Below, one piece after another: positions 18,361-25,765 of a stretch of 64,000 nt of DNA (the stretch's first letter is position 1; each line of letters starts with the position of its first letter). The position numbers and the translations under genes were made by a program. The stretch covers positions 496,001 through 560,000 of the forward strand of contig NZ_JAEVLS010000004.1 of NCBI RefSeq assembly GCF_016801985.1. Direction: 5' to 3'. Below the pieces are notes generated by a model. It made no database searches, was not told the DNA's origin, and saw nothing but the letters and a program-made list of their open reading frames with translations. Source of the DNA: Steroidobacter gossypii. GTDB taxonomy: Bacteria; Pseudomonadota; Gammaproteobacteria; Steroidobacterales; Steroidobacteraceae.

Positions 18361-21144
18361 TCAGTAATTCACAGCGGCGACCTTCACGGGCTCGGCCAGG
18401 GGCACGAAAAAGAAATCGCCGATGTCGTGATTGGCGTCCTGCAGGGTCGAATACGTGGGCCGCTGACGCGCACCGTCGGTGCCGACCTGCACCGGCTGGG
18501 TCTGCATGCGGCCGTTCAGTTCGTGCGCCAGCATCTCGCCACTCATCACGTTGTCGTTCTGTCGCAGGATCTGAATGAAAGAGCGCGCGAACACCGAGTG
18601 ATTGGCATCCCCGGCGCTGTCCGCCACCGGCGTGACTTCACCCGAGGTCAACACCATTCGCGCCTTGCGATTCCATTGCACGCGCAGTCGCGTTTCATTC
18701 AAGCCACGGCCGATGGTGGTGGTCTTGGGATGAGTGATGGCGCCGGAGAAACACGAGTCCGCCACCAGCAGCACGTGCTTCGCGCTCATTTCCTTGATCT
18801 TGGCGCGAATGTGATCCGCTTCGAGCCAGCCGGTGCGCGTATCGCGGTCCGCCTCGACGCCTAGCCAGAAGGCCCGGCCGGACGCGGCGTCCACGTCGCC
18901 GTGACCGGCGTAATAAATGAGCAGGCTATCGTCGGGCGACAGGGTGCGTTTTGCGTCGTGCAACGCAACCATGATCTGCTCGCGCGTCGCATCGAGCATC
19001 AGCCGCACCTTGAAGCCGTAGCGGTCGGTCAATAGCTGCGCGATGACCTTCGCATCGTTGGCCGGCGTGTCGAGCGCTTCCATGTAGTGATACAAGCTGT
19101 TGCCGATCACGATGGCGTGATAGTTGCCGTTGCCATTGGTGCGAAGCTCGCGCATGGAGAGCTGCAACTTCGCCGGCCGACTATCGGCCGAGCGCAACTT
19201 CCCTACGCCCTGCGCCGCCGGCACCTGGGCGCTGGCCATCATGGGGCCGTTGTCAGCGGCGCTGCCGCTGGACAGCGACTGTGCCACCAGAGCATCGAAG
19301 CGCTTCGACTGCTCCTGCAGGCGCTCGCTGAGGCTGGCGATCTGACTGTCCTTGGTTTCGAGATCCTTCTGCCGGGCTTCGAGATCCTTGCGCAGAAATG
19401 CGATCTGCATCTCGCTCGCGTTGCGGCTGCTGTTGAGCTGACGTTGCAACTCGTCTCGCGCCTGGGCGAGCGCCGCCAGCTCGGTGGCCTTCTCGGTCTG
19501 CAGCTGATCGAGGCGTTCGCGTTGTTCGCTGAGCTTCTGCTGTGCCATGCGCAGCGAAGCGCGCGCGCGAGACGCCTCGTCAGCCGCTCCCCCCATGTCC
19601 TTCTCACGCTGCTGATTCAGGCGTTGGACTTGACTGCGCAGCGCCTCGGTCTCGGAGGTCAACGCGGTCAAACGCCGTTGTTTGGCTTGCAGCTCCTGAG
19701 TGCGGGCGGCGAGTTGCGCATCGAACTCCTGCATGAGCGCAGCGCGATCTTTCTGCGCCAGCTCGCGCAACGAGGCGATCTCGCTTTCGCGCTGCTTGAC
19801 CTGCTTGCGCTGTTCCTCCAACTGCGAGCGCAGGGAGGTCACGCTGGCCTGCGTATTCCCGGTGGTGGACTTGGCCGAGGCTTTGGCGGCGTCGACCTGG
19901 GTGCGACTTGCCTCGGCCAGAGCTTTCTCGAGCGAAGCCATGCGCAACCGCTGCCGCTCCAGGTCACGTTCGCGCGCTGCGAGCATAGCCGCCGCCTGAT
20001 CTTTGGATTTCGCCGCGGCACGTTCGAGTTCCTCGCGCTCCGCTACCAACTGCTCCACCTCGGCGCGATACTGGGTGCGCAATTGGGAGAGCTCGTGCTG
20101 AGAGCGCAACAGTCGCTGATCGGCCTGCGCCAGCCGCGCAGTGAGCGCCTGAGTCTTGGCGCGCTCCGCGCCCAGCAACTCATTCAACTCCATGCTGGAC
20201 GCCTGAGACCGGGCAAGGCGCTCGGCCAGTTGCGTCTGCTGGCCGTTGAGCTGCGCGGTCAGCGCATCCATTTTCTGGCGAGCGACGCCCAATTCCCGTT
20301 CCTTTGCTTCGAGCGCGGTCTTCAACTCCGCGAGCTTCGATTCATCCATCGCGGAGTCACCGGATTGCTTGGCCGTCGCCAATTGCTCACGCAGATCCAG
20401 TGCGGCGGATTCGGACTTCGCGAGCCTGTTGCGGGCCTCGAAGACTGCGTTCGTGGTATCCGCCAACTGCGCTCGCAAGGTTTGCAGCTCGGCATTCGAC
20501 GCATCGAGCTGCTCGCTCAGTGCGGCGACCTGGCGTGCACCTTCTTCCTCCGCAGCTGTGATCTTCCATGCGTAGTCCAGCTCATCGCCCAGGCCCGCGG
20601 CTTTGCGTTGCAGATTGAGCGCAAGCACCGGATCTTTCTGTACGCCCAAGCCCTGTTCGTACAGATAGCCGAGCTCCTGGATCGCGGCCGAATAGTTCTG
20701 ATCCGCCGCGCGTTGATACCATTTGGCGGCGAGCGAATGATCGGTGGCGACGCCGCCCATGCCGTTGGCATAGATGCGGGCGACATAGTATTGCGCTTCG
20801 GCCTCGCCGGATTCGGCGAGCGGCATCCAGCGTTGAATGGAAAGCGTGCCGCTCGACAGATCGCCGATGGTGTATTCGCCACCGCGCGCGCGGCAGTCCA
20901 CCGCCGACAATCGCACCAGACGCCCGGGTGTGAGATACGACCGCATGCCGCCGAGCTTCTGCAGCTTCCCGGGTAGCTGACAGTCCACCACGATCGCATC
21001 TTCGAGATTCGCCGCGGCGATACGGCTGCGTTCCTCCTTCTCTGAATCGACCGAACGCGCCAGCGGCCCACCGCCGATCACGACCAGGATGCCGACACAA
21101 ATAGCGAGGAATGGGCGCTGGCAGCGCACGGCGAATGTAGTCAT
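18361..21144 (-). CDS. Exported caspase-fold (C14) protein with Sel1 repeats and long coiled coil
   Basis: 927 residues from the ATG at 21144, chosen because GGGGAG lies seven bases upstream; ATG at 21159 is in frame. An N-terminal hydrophobic segment (about 10-28) is a signal peptide or anchor. Sel1-like repeats (about 110-190) are followed by a very long Glu/Gln/Arg/Leu-rich coiled coil (about 200-620). A C14 domain occupies 670-900 with catalytic His748 in YYAGHG and Cys798 in DSCFSG. Both catalytic residues are kept, so it should be an active Arg/Lys- or Asp-type cysteine protease, presumably outside the cytoplasm. Substrate unknown; exported peptide or the barrel protein are candidates. 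Confidence 0.88.
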   Translation of the reverse strand: MTTFAVRCQRPFLAICVGILVVIGGGPLARSVDSEKEERSRIAAANLEDAIVVDCQLPGKLQKLGGMRSYLTPGRLVRLSAVDCRARGGEYTIGDLSSGTLSIQRWMPLAESGEAEAQYYVARIYANGMGGVATDHSLAAKWYQRAADQNYSAAIQELGYLYEQGLGVQKDPVLALNLQRKAAGLGDELDYAWKITAAEEEGARQVAALSEQLDASNAELQTLRAQLADTTNAVFEARNRLAKSESAALDLREQLATAKQSGDSAMDESKLAELKTALEAKERELGVARQKMDALTAQLNGQQTQLAERLARSQASSMELNELLGAERAKTQALTARLAQADQRLLRSQHELSQLRTQYRAEVEQLVAEREELERAAAKSKDQAAAMLAARERDLERQRLRMASLEKALAEASRTQVDAAKASAKSTTGNTQASVTSLRSQLEEQRKQVKQRESEIASLRELAQKDRAALMQEFDAQLAARTQELQAKQRRLTALTSETEALRSQVQRLNQQREKDMGGAADEASRARASLRMAQQKLSEQRERLDQLQTEKATELAALAQARDELQRQLNSSRNASEMQIAFLRKDLEARQKDLETKDSQIASLSERLQEQSKRFDALVAQSLSSGSAADNGPMMASAQVPAAQGVGKLRSADSRPAKLQLSMRELRTNGNGNYHAIVIGNSLYHYMEALDTPANDAKVIAQLLTDRYGFKVRLMLDATREQIMVALHDAKRTLSPDDSLLIYYAGHGDVDAASGRAFWLGVEADRDTRTGWLEADHIRAKIKEMSAKHVLLVADSCFSGAITHPKTTTIGRGLNETRLRVQWNRKARMVLTSGEVTPVADSAGDANHSVFARSFIQILRQNDNVMSGEMLAHELNGRMQTQPVQVGTDGARQRPTYSTLQDANHDIGDFFFVPLAEPVKVAAVNY

Positions 21145-21623
21145 CGCGGTACTCCCCATGCAACGTCGCAGCCTTCACCCACGTGGGCGCGCTGCGGCTT
21201 GAAACAAACCGAATCGAATGTGAGATACATGAGCGCCAAACCACTGCCGCACGGACCCTCGCTCCGAATCGTCCGTAGCACGGAACAGGTTTGCACTGGA
21301 GGATTGCGGCGCGCTCCCCATGAAACGCACTTGCTCCCCGAGGCTGCGACTGCAGCGAATGAACACCGATCGCCGATCGGCGCGAGCCTCTCGCTATCGG
21401 ATCGATGGAGCATATACCCCTCGCTACCGCAACATTCAAGGCGATGAACCACTGCTGGATCGTCGCCGTGGCCTGCGCATTTACTCGCCATCGCCGCTGT
21501 GTTCGCAATCGCACTCAAGGTCAAGGCGCCCGCGATCTCACAACGTGATCGCACCATCTCATCGCAAAGCATCATGGTGACTGTGCGTTCTATATATGCA
21601 CGAAAGAGCGCAGCATGAAAAAA
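21145..21623. other. About 480-bp gap without a supported gene
   Basis: This stretch lies between the caspase gene start and the terminator of peptide gene 2. Open frames are present on both strands but have poor start sites and no recognisable family. It should hold the promoter of the caspase-barrel operon; I see no convincing sigma-54 or sigma-70 site. Confidence 0.5.
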
Positions 21624-21648
21624 GGCAAGGTGTGAAACACACCTTGCC
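21617..21648 (-). terminator. Rho-independent terminator after peptide gene 2
   Basis: Reading the minus strand, a perfect 11-bp stem (GGCAAGGTGTG / CACACCTTGCC, 21624-21648) is followed by a run of at least six T. It ends the peptide 2 transcript. Confidence 0.85.
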
Positions 21649-21656
21649 TCTTTGCT

Positions 21657-21680
21657 GCGGAGGTCCTTTCGAACCTCCGC
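21657..21680 (-). terminator. Second hairpin related to the terminator of peptide gene 1
   Basis: GCGGAGGT pairs with ACCTCCGC, with a slightly imperfect inner stem. The sequence is nearly that of the terminator stem at 6234-6259 but lacks the T run, which is supplied by the following hairpin. It looks like a relic of the duplication that produced the two peptide genes. Confidence 0.55.
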
Positions 21681-21698
21681 CTTGCCGGAGCGCCCGGC

Positions 21699-21959
21699 TT
21701 ACTTCACGAAGTGATCCCAGTAGCTGTACTCCGTCTGGACTCGAGTACGGCGCCACACTTCGGCGTACTTCTTGTTCCACGCACCGTCATGGTAGGCGTA
21801 ACCCTGGTACTGCGCCGACATCAGCGTGTAGCCACTCCATGCGCCGGTGTAAATCGTGGCGCCCTTGTAGTGATAGGAGCTACCGCCGGCCAGCTCGGAC
21901 ATGGTCTTGCGGTCCAGGGCGTCAGAAAGCTGGAGGTCGTTGATCTGCAAAGTGTTCAT
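21699..21959 (-). CDS. Double-glycine-leader precursor peptide 2 (Tyr/Trp-rich core)
   Basis: 86 residues from the ATG at 21959, with CGGAGT about nine bases upstream, as in peptide 1. Leader residues 1-26 end in LAGG; the 60-residue core begins SSYHYKGATIYT and ends SYWDHFVK. By eye the core matches peptide 1 at 53 of 60 positions and the leader at only 17 of 26. Changes in the core are mostly mild and sit around positions 34-42. No Cys is present. It has its own sigma-54 promoter and two 3' hairpins. Same inferred role as peptide 1: substrate of the C39 exporter. Confidence 0.85.
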   Translation of the reverse strand: MNTLQINDLQLSDALDRKTMSELAGGSSYHYKGATIYTGAWSGYTLMSAQYQGYAYHDGAWNKKYAEVWRRTRVQTEYSYWDHFVK

Positions 21960-21994
21960 TTGAGTGACTCCGTCAGTGGTTGAGGTTGAGTTCG

Positions 21995-22014
21995 AAGCGC
22001 TTCGCGTCGCGCTT
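21995..22014 (-). promoter_or_regulatory. Conserved 5'-leader hairpin of peptide gene 2
   Basis: On the minus strand AAGCGC and GCGCTT flank the loop GACGCGAA, placed just after the expected transcription start. It matches the hairpin at 5894-5913 in stem, loop length and position. Confidence 0.45.
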
Positions 22015-22025
22015 GCCCAAGAGAT

Positions 22026-22041
22026 TGCAGAGCTCGTGCCA
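22026..22041 (-). promoter_or_regulatory. Sigma-54 promoter of peptide gene 2
   Basis: TGGCACGAGCTCTGCA on the minus strand is an almost perfect -24/-12 element, with GG at 22039-22040 and GC at 22027-22028 ten bases apart. A second TTGGCACG copy lies directly upstream without its own -12 box. The start codon is 66 bp downstream of the GC, close to the spacing in gene 1. Confidence 0.88.
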
Positions 22042-22132
22042 ACCGTGCCAAGCGCCCGCGAATTATTTTTAAGTCGTTGAATGTCGCCAGCAAATAGTTT
22101 CCCCGAAGAAAAATCGCGGTCCTCGCCATGGA

Positions 22133-22143
22133 CACGAATGTTT
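22133..22143 (+). promoter_or_regulatory. Second copy of the candidate activator site CACGAATGTTT
   Basis: Identical 11-mer to 5789-5799. Here it continues into CGAATG-TTTC-ATTTCG, an inverted repeat with one mismatch pair, as enhancer-binding protein sites often are. Confidence 0.3.
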
Positions 22144-22537
22144 CATTTCGTTGGATCGCCCCCAACACCGATATGTTTGTTTGTTGGATCGTGGACGACA
22201 CACACCAGCGCCGGCGCCGCTCGCATGGTATGGGCGCTCAATTCGGCATGAGACGGAGGCGGGAAGCACGCGTGCCTGATCCGAAGTCTCACTACGTGCC
22301 GGATCGTGCCTGACCGCGCGGATACGGAATGTTTCGTTCGCCTGATGTCCCGCGCATGCAGGCCACCGGCATCGTGGTTGGCGGTCGCGCTTACACGTTC
22401 GCACCGCTGACGTTCACTCTAAGGTGCGGGCGGTCCGGCTCGATGTTTAAGGCAACTCCAGCGCGTCAGCATTTTCCGATAGTCCCGCGGAACTCTGACG
22501 GGCCGCACATCGCTTAAGGCTTTATCTGGAGGCAGAC
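22144..22537. other. About 400-bp intergenic stretch
   Basis: It lies between the regulatory region of peptide gene 2 and the DUF6494 gene. No convincing gene or repeat is seen; small frames on both strands lack good start sites. Confidence 0.4.
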
Positions 22538-22744
22538 ATGAACCAAGACACCTTCAACCTGAGCATCCGCAAGTTCCTGAAGATGGTCGGCGTCGGCTCA
22601 CAACGGGAGATAGAACATGCGGTCGAGGCGGCGCTGCGGGACGGCGCCATTTCCGGCACCGAATCCTTGCCCTGTCGAATGACGCTCGAAGTCGACGGCG
22701 TAAAGCTCAAGATCGTGTTCGACGGGAGCATCGAGCTGGAGTGA
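22538..22744 (+). CDS. DUF6494 family small protein
   Basis: 68 residues. The sequence follows the family pattern closely: MNQDTFNLSIRKFLKMVGV, a central SQREIEHAVEAAL helix, then LEVDGVKLKIVFDG strands and an acidic end. Length is as usual. A GGAG-containing site lies eight to ten bases upstream. Function is unknown. It is a single-gene unit whose 3' end faces the DUF4440 gene. Confidence 0.85.
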   Translation: MNQDTFNLSIRKFLKMVGVGSQREIEHAVEAALRDGAISGTESLPCRMTLEVDGVKLKIVFDGSIELE

Positions 22745-22748
22745 CGGA

Positions 22749-23261
22749 TCACTGCTCGTCGGGCACCTCGCGCGACGAGACGTGATTCAGTGCAATCACC
22801 CATTTCCCGTCGCGCTTGCGCATCAGGCGAGTGTTGATGCCATCCTGCCCGTTGCGGGGCCGCTCCAGGCGATAGCGGCTGATGAGCTGGGCCGCGTCCG
22901 GCGCCAGCATTTCGATCTTGATGTCGAAGAAGTGCAGCTTGCCGCGCGTATCCACGGATTCGCCATAGTCGCGGATGTAATGATCGAGCGTGCCTTGCCA
23001 ATCTTTCTGGAACTGACCGCGCGAAACGAAAATCACATCGGGATTGGCGAAGCCTTCCATATAGCCGCGGAAGTCGCCGCGATTCCAGGCCTGCTCCATC
23101 CGACCGATGACGGCCAGAATGGCCTGCTTCTCCGCTTCGACATCGACGCCCCGCAAGCTCTGCCTGCCCGGCGTCGAGCAAGCTGCAGCCAACGCGAAAA
23201 CCAACATCACAGCGAGTGTGCGAAACGAACCGAAGGTCATGGCAATCTTCACCGTCATCAT
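22749..23261 (-). CDS. DUF4440/SnoaL-like lipoprotein
   Basis: 170 residues. A signal peptide ends at a lipobox (LAAACS), so it is likely an outer or inner membrane lipoprotein. The rest is an NTF2-like fold of the DUF4440 type: IGRMEQAWNRGDFRGYMEGF at the start, then alternating strands to KWVIALNHVSS. Such proteins are cone-shaped ligand pockets of varied function; no substrate can be proposed. The start at 23261 overlaps the hutC stop as ATGA, though ATG at 23243 would give a tidier signal peptide. Confidence 0.75.
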   Translation of the reverse strand: MMTVKIAMTFGSFRTLAVMLVFALAAACSTPGRQSLRGVDVEAEKQAILAVIGRMEQAWNRGDFRGYMEGFANPDVIFVSRGQFQKDWQGTLDHYIRDYGESVDTRGKLHFFDIKIEMLAPDAAQLISRYRLERPRNGQDGINTRLMRKRDGKWVIALNHVSSREVPDEQ

Positions 23262-24025
23262 TCAGGCCGACTGAACCTGGCGTTCTCGGCGGGCATTGCT
23301 CCAGGCGGCGAGAATGTTGCCACGAGTTGGTGCAAATCGGCAGGATAAGCGAGCTTTACGAATGTGACGGTGGCCGCTTCGGCGGAGCGCGTGGTCCGCT
23401 CGATGGTCAACACGGGCGACTTCGCGCGTATTTTGAGCGTCCGAGCCATCTCTGCATCGGCCTCGGCAGCCCGGATGCGATGTTCGGCCAACGTCCATGG
23501 CACGCGATGAAGCAGCCACGTGCCCGGGGCCATCTGCTCGAAGCTCTCCTCACCTGCCTCCGGCACCGACTCCAGATTGATGATCCGCTGCTCCAGACAA
23601 AACGGTCGGGGACCAGCGAAGTGACAGCACGCGATCTCGAGCACAGGGATCGAGCGTTCGACACCGAGCACGGCCCGTTCCTCGGTGCTGCTGCGACGAC
23701 GCTGCTTGCGCAGGATCTCGAAGCTGTATTCCAGTCCCAGGGCGGCCACTTCGCTCTTGATATCCGGGATGGTGAGCACCGCCGATTGCGCATGCGGTCG
23801 ACTCACGATGCTGCCGCTTCTGCGGCGTCGTTCGATCATCCGCGCATTCGCGAGCTGAGTCAGCACCTTGCTCACCGTCATGCGCGAGCAGTCGTACTGT
23901 TTCATCAGCTCCTGTTCGATCGGGATCCGGCTGCCCGGCGCCCAGGCGCCAGTCAGGATCAGCTGCTGAATGTCCGAGAGCATGCGCTGATGCAACGACT
24001 GGGTCTTTTTTTCGCTCGACGGCAT
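23258..24025 (-). CDS. hutC: HutC-like GntR-family repressor of histidine utilisation
   Basis: 255 residues from the ATG at 24025 (AAGGA upstream, spacing somewhat long); the frame continues to 24160 but that part covers the operator region. A GntR winged helix (about 10-75, with EQELMKQYDCSRMTVSKVL) precedes a UTRA ligand domain (about 95-240). Divergent placement from hutH-hutU identifies it as HutC, which releases DNA on binding urocanate. It starts 202 bp from hutH with AT-rich palindromes in between. GntR/UTRA family is certain; the exact name rests on position. Confidence 0.88.
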   Translation of the reverse strand: MPSSEKKTQSLHQRMLSDIQQLILTGAWAPGSRIPIEQELMKQYDCSRMTVSKVLTQLANARMIERRRRSGSIVSRPHAQSAVLTIPDIKSEVAALGLEYSFEILRKQRRRSSTEERAVLGVERSIPVLEIACCHFAGPRPFCLEQRIINLESVPEAGEESFEQMAPGTWLLHRVPWTLAEHRIRAAEADAEMARTLKIRAKSPVLTIERTTRSAEAATVTFVKLAYPADLHQLVATFSPPGAMPAENARFSRPE

Positions 24026-24075
24026 CGGCTGCGCAATTCCTTCAAGGCCCGGCGGCAACAAACCCGCCGGCGCGT

Positions 24076-24087
24076 ACATATATATGT
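24076..24087. promoter_or_regulatory. Candidate HutC operator ACATATATATGT
   Basis: A perfect 12-bp palindrome, 51 bp upstream of hutC, in an otherwise GC-rich region. Known HutC sites are TGTATATACA-like AT-rich palindromes, so this is a reasonable operator. Confidence 0.5.
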
Positions 24088-24127
24088 GTCGGGCAACCGG
24101 GCGAGAGGCTCCGCGACGGCCGCCCTT

Positions 24128-24162
24128 ATGACTATACATTACCTCGTTATGCCTATACATTA
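24128..24162 (+). repeat. Tandem direct repeat upstream of hutH
   Basis: Two copies of ATG-N-CTATACATTA lie at 24128-24141 and 24149-24162, 21 bp apart, about two helical turns. They may be regulator sites or contain the hutH promoter. Confidence 0.5.
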
Positions 24163-24227
24163 ACGTCCAGGCCAGCCCCTCTCGCCGTCCTGGCGCCGGG
24201 CCGCCGTCCGCCCCTGGAGAGAGACCG

Positions 24228-25763
24228 ATGTCGCCGATTGTCTTGAAACCCGGACAGGCTTCGCTGGCCGATTGGCAGGCGATCTATCGCGGGGCCGTGC
24301 CGACACTGGATCCGGCATGTCGCGCGGCCGTGGCCCGCAGCGCCGAAGTCATCGCCCGAATCGTCGCCGAAGGCCAGCCCGTGTATGGCATCAACACCGG
24401 CTTCGGCAAACTCGCGAGCGTGCGCATCGAGAGCGCCGACCTCGCTCGCCTGCAAAGAAACATTGTGCTGTCGCATGCGGCGGGTGTCGGCGAGCCATTG
24501 CCCGTCAACATCACGCGACTCATGATGGCGCTGAAGCTCGCCAGCCTGGGCCAGGGCGCCTCGGGCGTGCAGACCTCGACGCTCGATCTGCTGGAGAACA
24601 TGCTGGCGCGGGATGTGATCCCAGTCGTTCCTTCGCAGGGTTCGGTCGGCGCATCGGGCGATCTCGCGCCGCTGGCGCATATGGCGACGGCGATGATCGG
24701 TGAAGGCGAAGTATTCACCAAGCAAGGCCGTTTGCCCGCTGCCGAAGGTCTGGCGCGCGCAGGCCTAGAGCCGCTCGTGCTGGGTCCCAAAGAGGGACTC
24801 GCGCTACTGAATGGCACGCAGTTCTCGACCGCAGTAGCGCTGGTCGCGCTGTTCGAAACAGAAGTTACATTGCAGACTTCGTTGATCGTTGGCGCGCTCA
24901 CGACCGACGCCGCACGAGGCTCCGACACGCCTTTCGACGCGCGCATTCATTTGCTTCGTAAACATCGTGGCCAGATCGAAGCAGCAGAGGCACTGCGCAC
25001 TTTGATGGCGGGCAGCGCCCTGCGCGCCTCGCATCTGGTGAATGACGATCGCGTGCAGGATCCCTATTGTTTGCGCTGCCAGCCGCAAGTCATGGGCGCA
25101 TGTCTGGATCTGCTGCGCCAGGCGGCAAGTTCCCTCGACACCGAAGCCAACGGCGTCTCCGACAATCCGCTGGTGTTTCCGGAACAAGGCGAGGCCCTGT
25201 CCGGCGGTAACTTTCATGCCGAGCCTGTCGCCTTCGCCGCGGACATGATCGCCATGGCGTTGTGCGAGATCGGTTCGATCGCCGAGCGGCGCATCGCCAT
25301 GCTCATCGATCCTGCGTTGTCGGGCCTGCCGGCCTTCCTGACGCCGCGGCCGGGCTTGAACTCCGGCTTCATGATCCCGCAAGTCACCGCCGCCGCGCTC
25401 GTCTCGGAAAACAAACAGAAGGCCTTCCCTGCCAGCGTCGATTCCATTCCCACATCGGCGAACCAGGAAGATCACGTGTCGATGGCGGCGCACGGCGCGC
25501 GCCGGCTGTTGCCAATGGTCGAAAACACGTCGGCAGTGATCGGCATCGAGCTGCTCGCAGCCGCGCAGGCATGTGACTTCCATGCACCGATGAAATCCAG
25601 CCCGCCGCTCGAAGCGGTGCGCACCACGCTGCGTGAGCGCGTCGGCAAGCTGGAAGACGATCGCTACATGCATCCAGATATCGAGGCGGCGAGCGCGCTG
25701 GTTCGCAGCGGCGCGATCATCGCCGCCGCTCGAATGCAGCTTCCCACTCTCTGTGGAGTCTGA
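24228..25763 (+). CDS. hutH: Histidine ammonia-lyase
   Basis: 511 residues, the usual length. It deaminates L-histidine to trans-urocanate in the cytoplasm, the first step of histidine degradation. The Ala142-Ser143-Gly144 tripeptide that forms the MIO cofactor is present within [12 protein letters not shown]. Other family blocks are intact, including [10 protein letters not shown] near residue 53 and the QEDHVSM segment. The gene stops 2 bp before hutU, so the two are an operon. Confidence 0.97.
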   Translation: MSPIVLKPGQASLADWQAIYRGAVPTLDPACRAAVARSAEVIARIVAEGQPVYGINTGFGKLASVRIESADLARLQRNIVLSHAAGVGEPLPVNITRLMMALKLASLGQGASGVQTSTLDLLENMLARDVIPVVPSQGSVGASGDLAPLAHMATAMIGEGEVFTKQGRLPAAEGLARAGLEPLVLGPKEGLALLNGTQFSTAVALVALFETEVTLQTSLIVGALTTDAARGSDTPFDARIHLLRKHRGQIEAAEALRTLMAGSALRASHLVNDDRVQDPYCLRCQPQVMGACLDLLRQAASSLDTEANGVSDNPLVFPEQGEALSGGNFHAEPVAFAADMIAMALCEIGSIAERRIAMLIDPALSGLPAFLTPRPGLNSGFMIPQVTAAALVSENKQKAFPASVDSIPTSANQEDHVSMAAHGARRLLPMVENTSAVIGIELLAAAQACDFHAPMKSSPPLEAVRTTLRERVGKLEDDRYMHPDIEAASALVRSGAIIAAARMQLPTLCGV

Positions 25764-25765
25764 CC

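Noticed and set aside
21234-21249. CGGCAGTGGTTTGGCG on the minus strand as a sigma-54 promoter for the caspase gene
   Set aside because: GG and GC have the correct spacing but most other consensus positions differ; too weak to call.
21141-21575. A 144-codon Cys-containing frame upstream of the caspase gene
   Set aside because: It overlaps the caspase start, lacks a ribosome binding site and has no family pattern.
21956-22201. An 81-codon minus-strand frame whose stop overlaps the start of peptide gene 2
   Set aside because: The sigma-54 promoter of peptide 2 lies inside it, there is no ribosome site, and peptide 1 has no matching frame.
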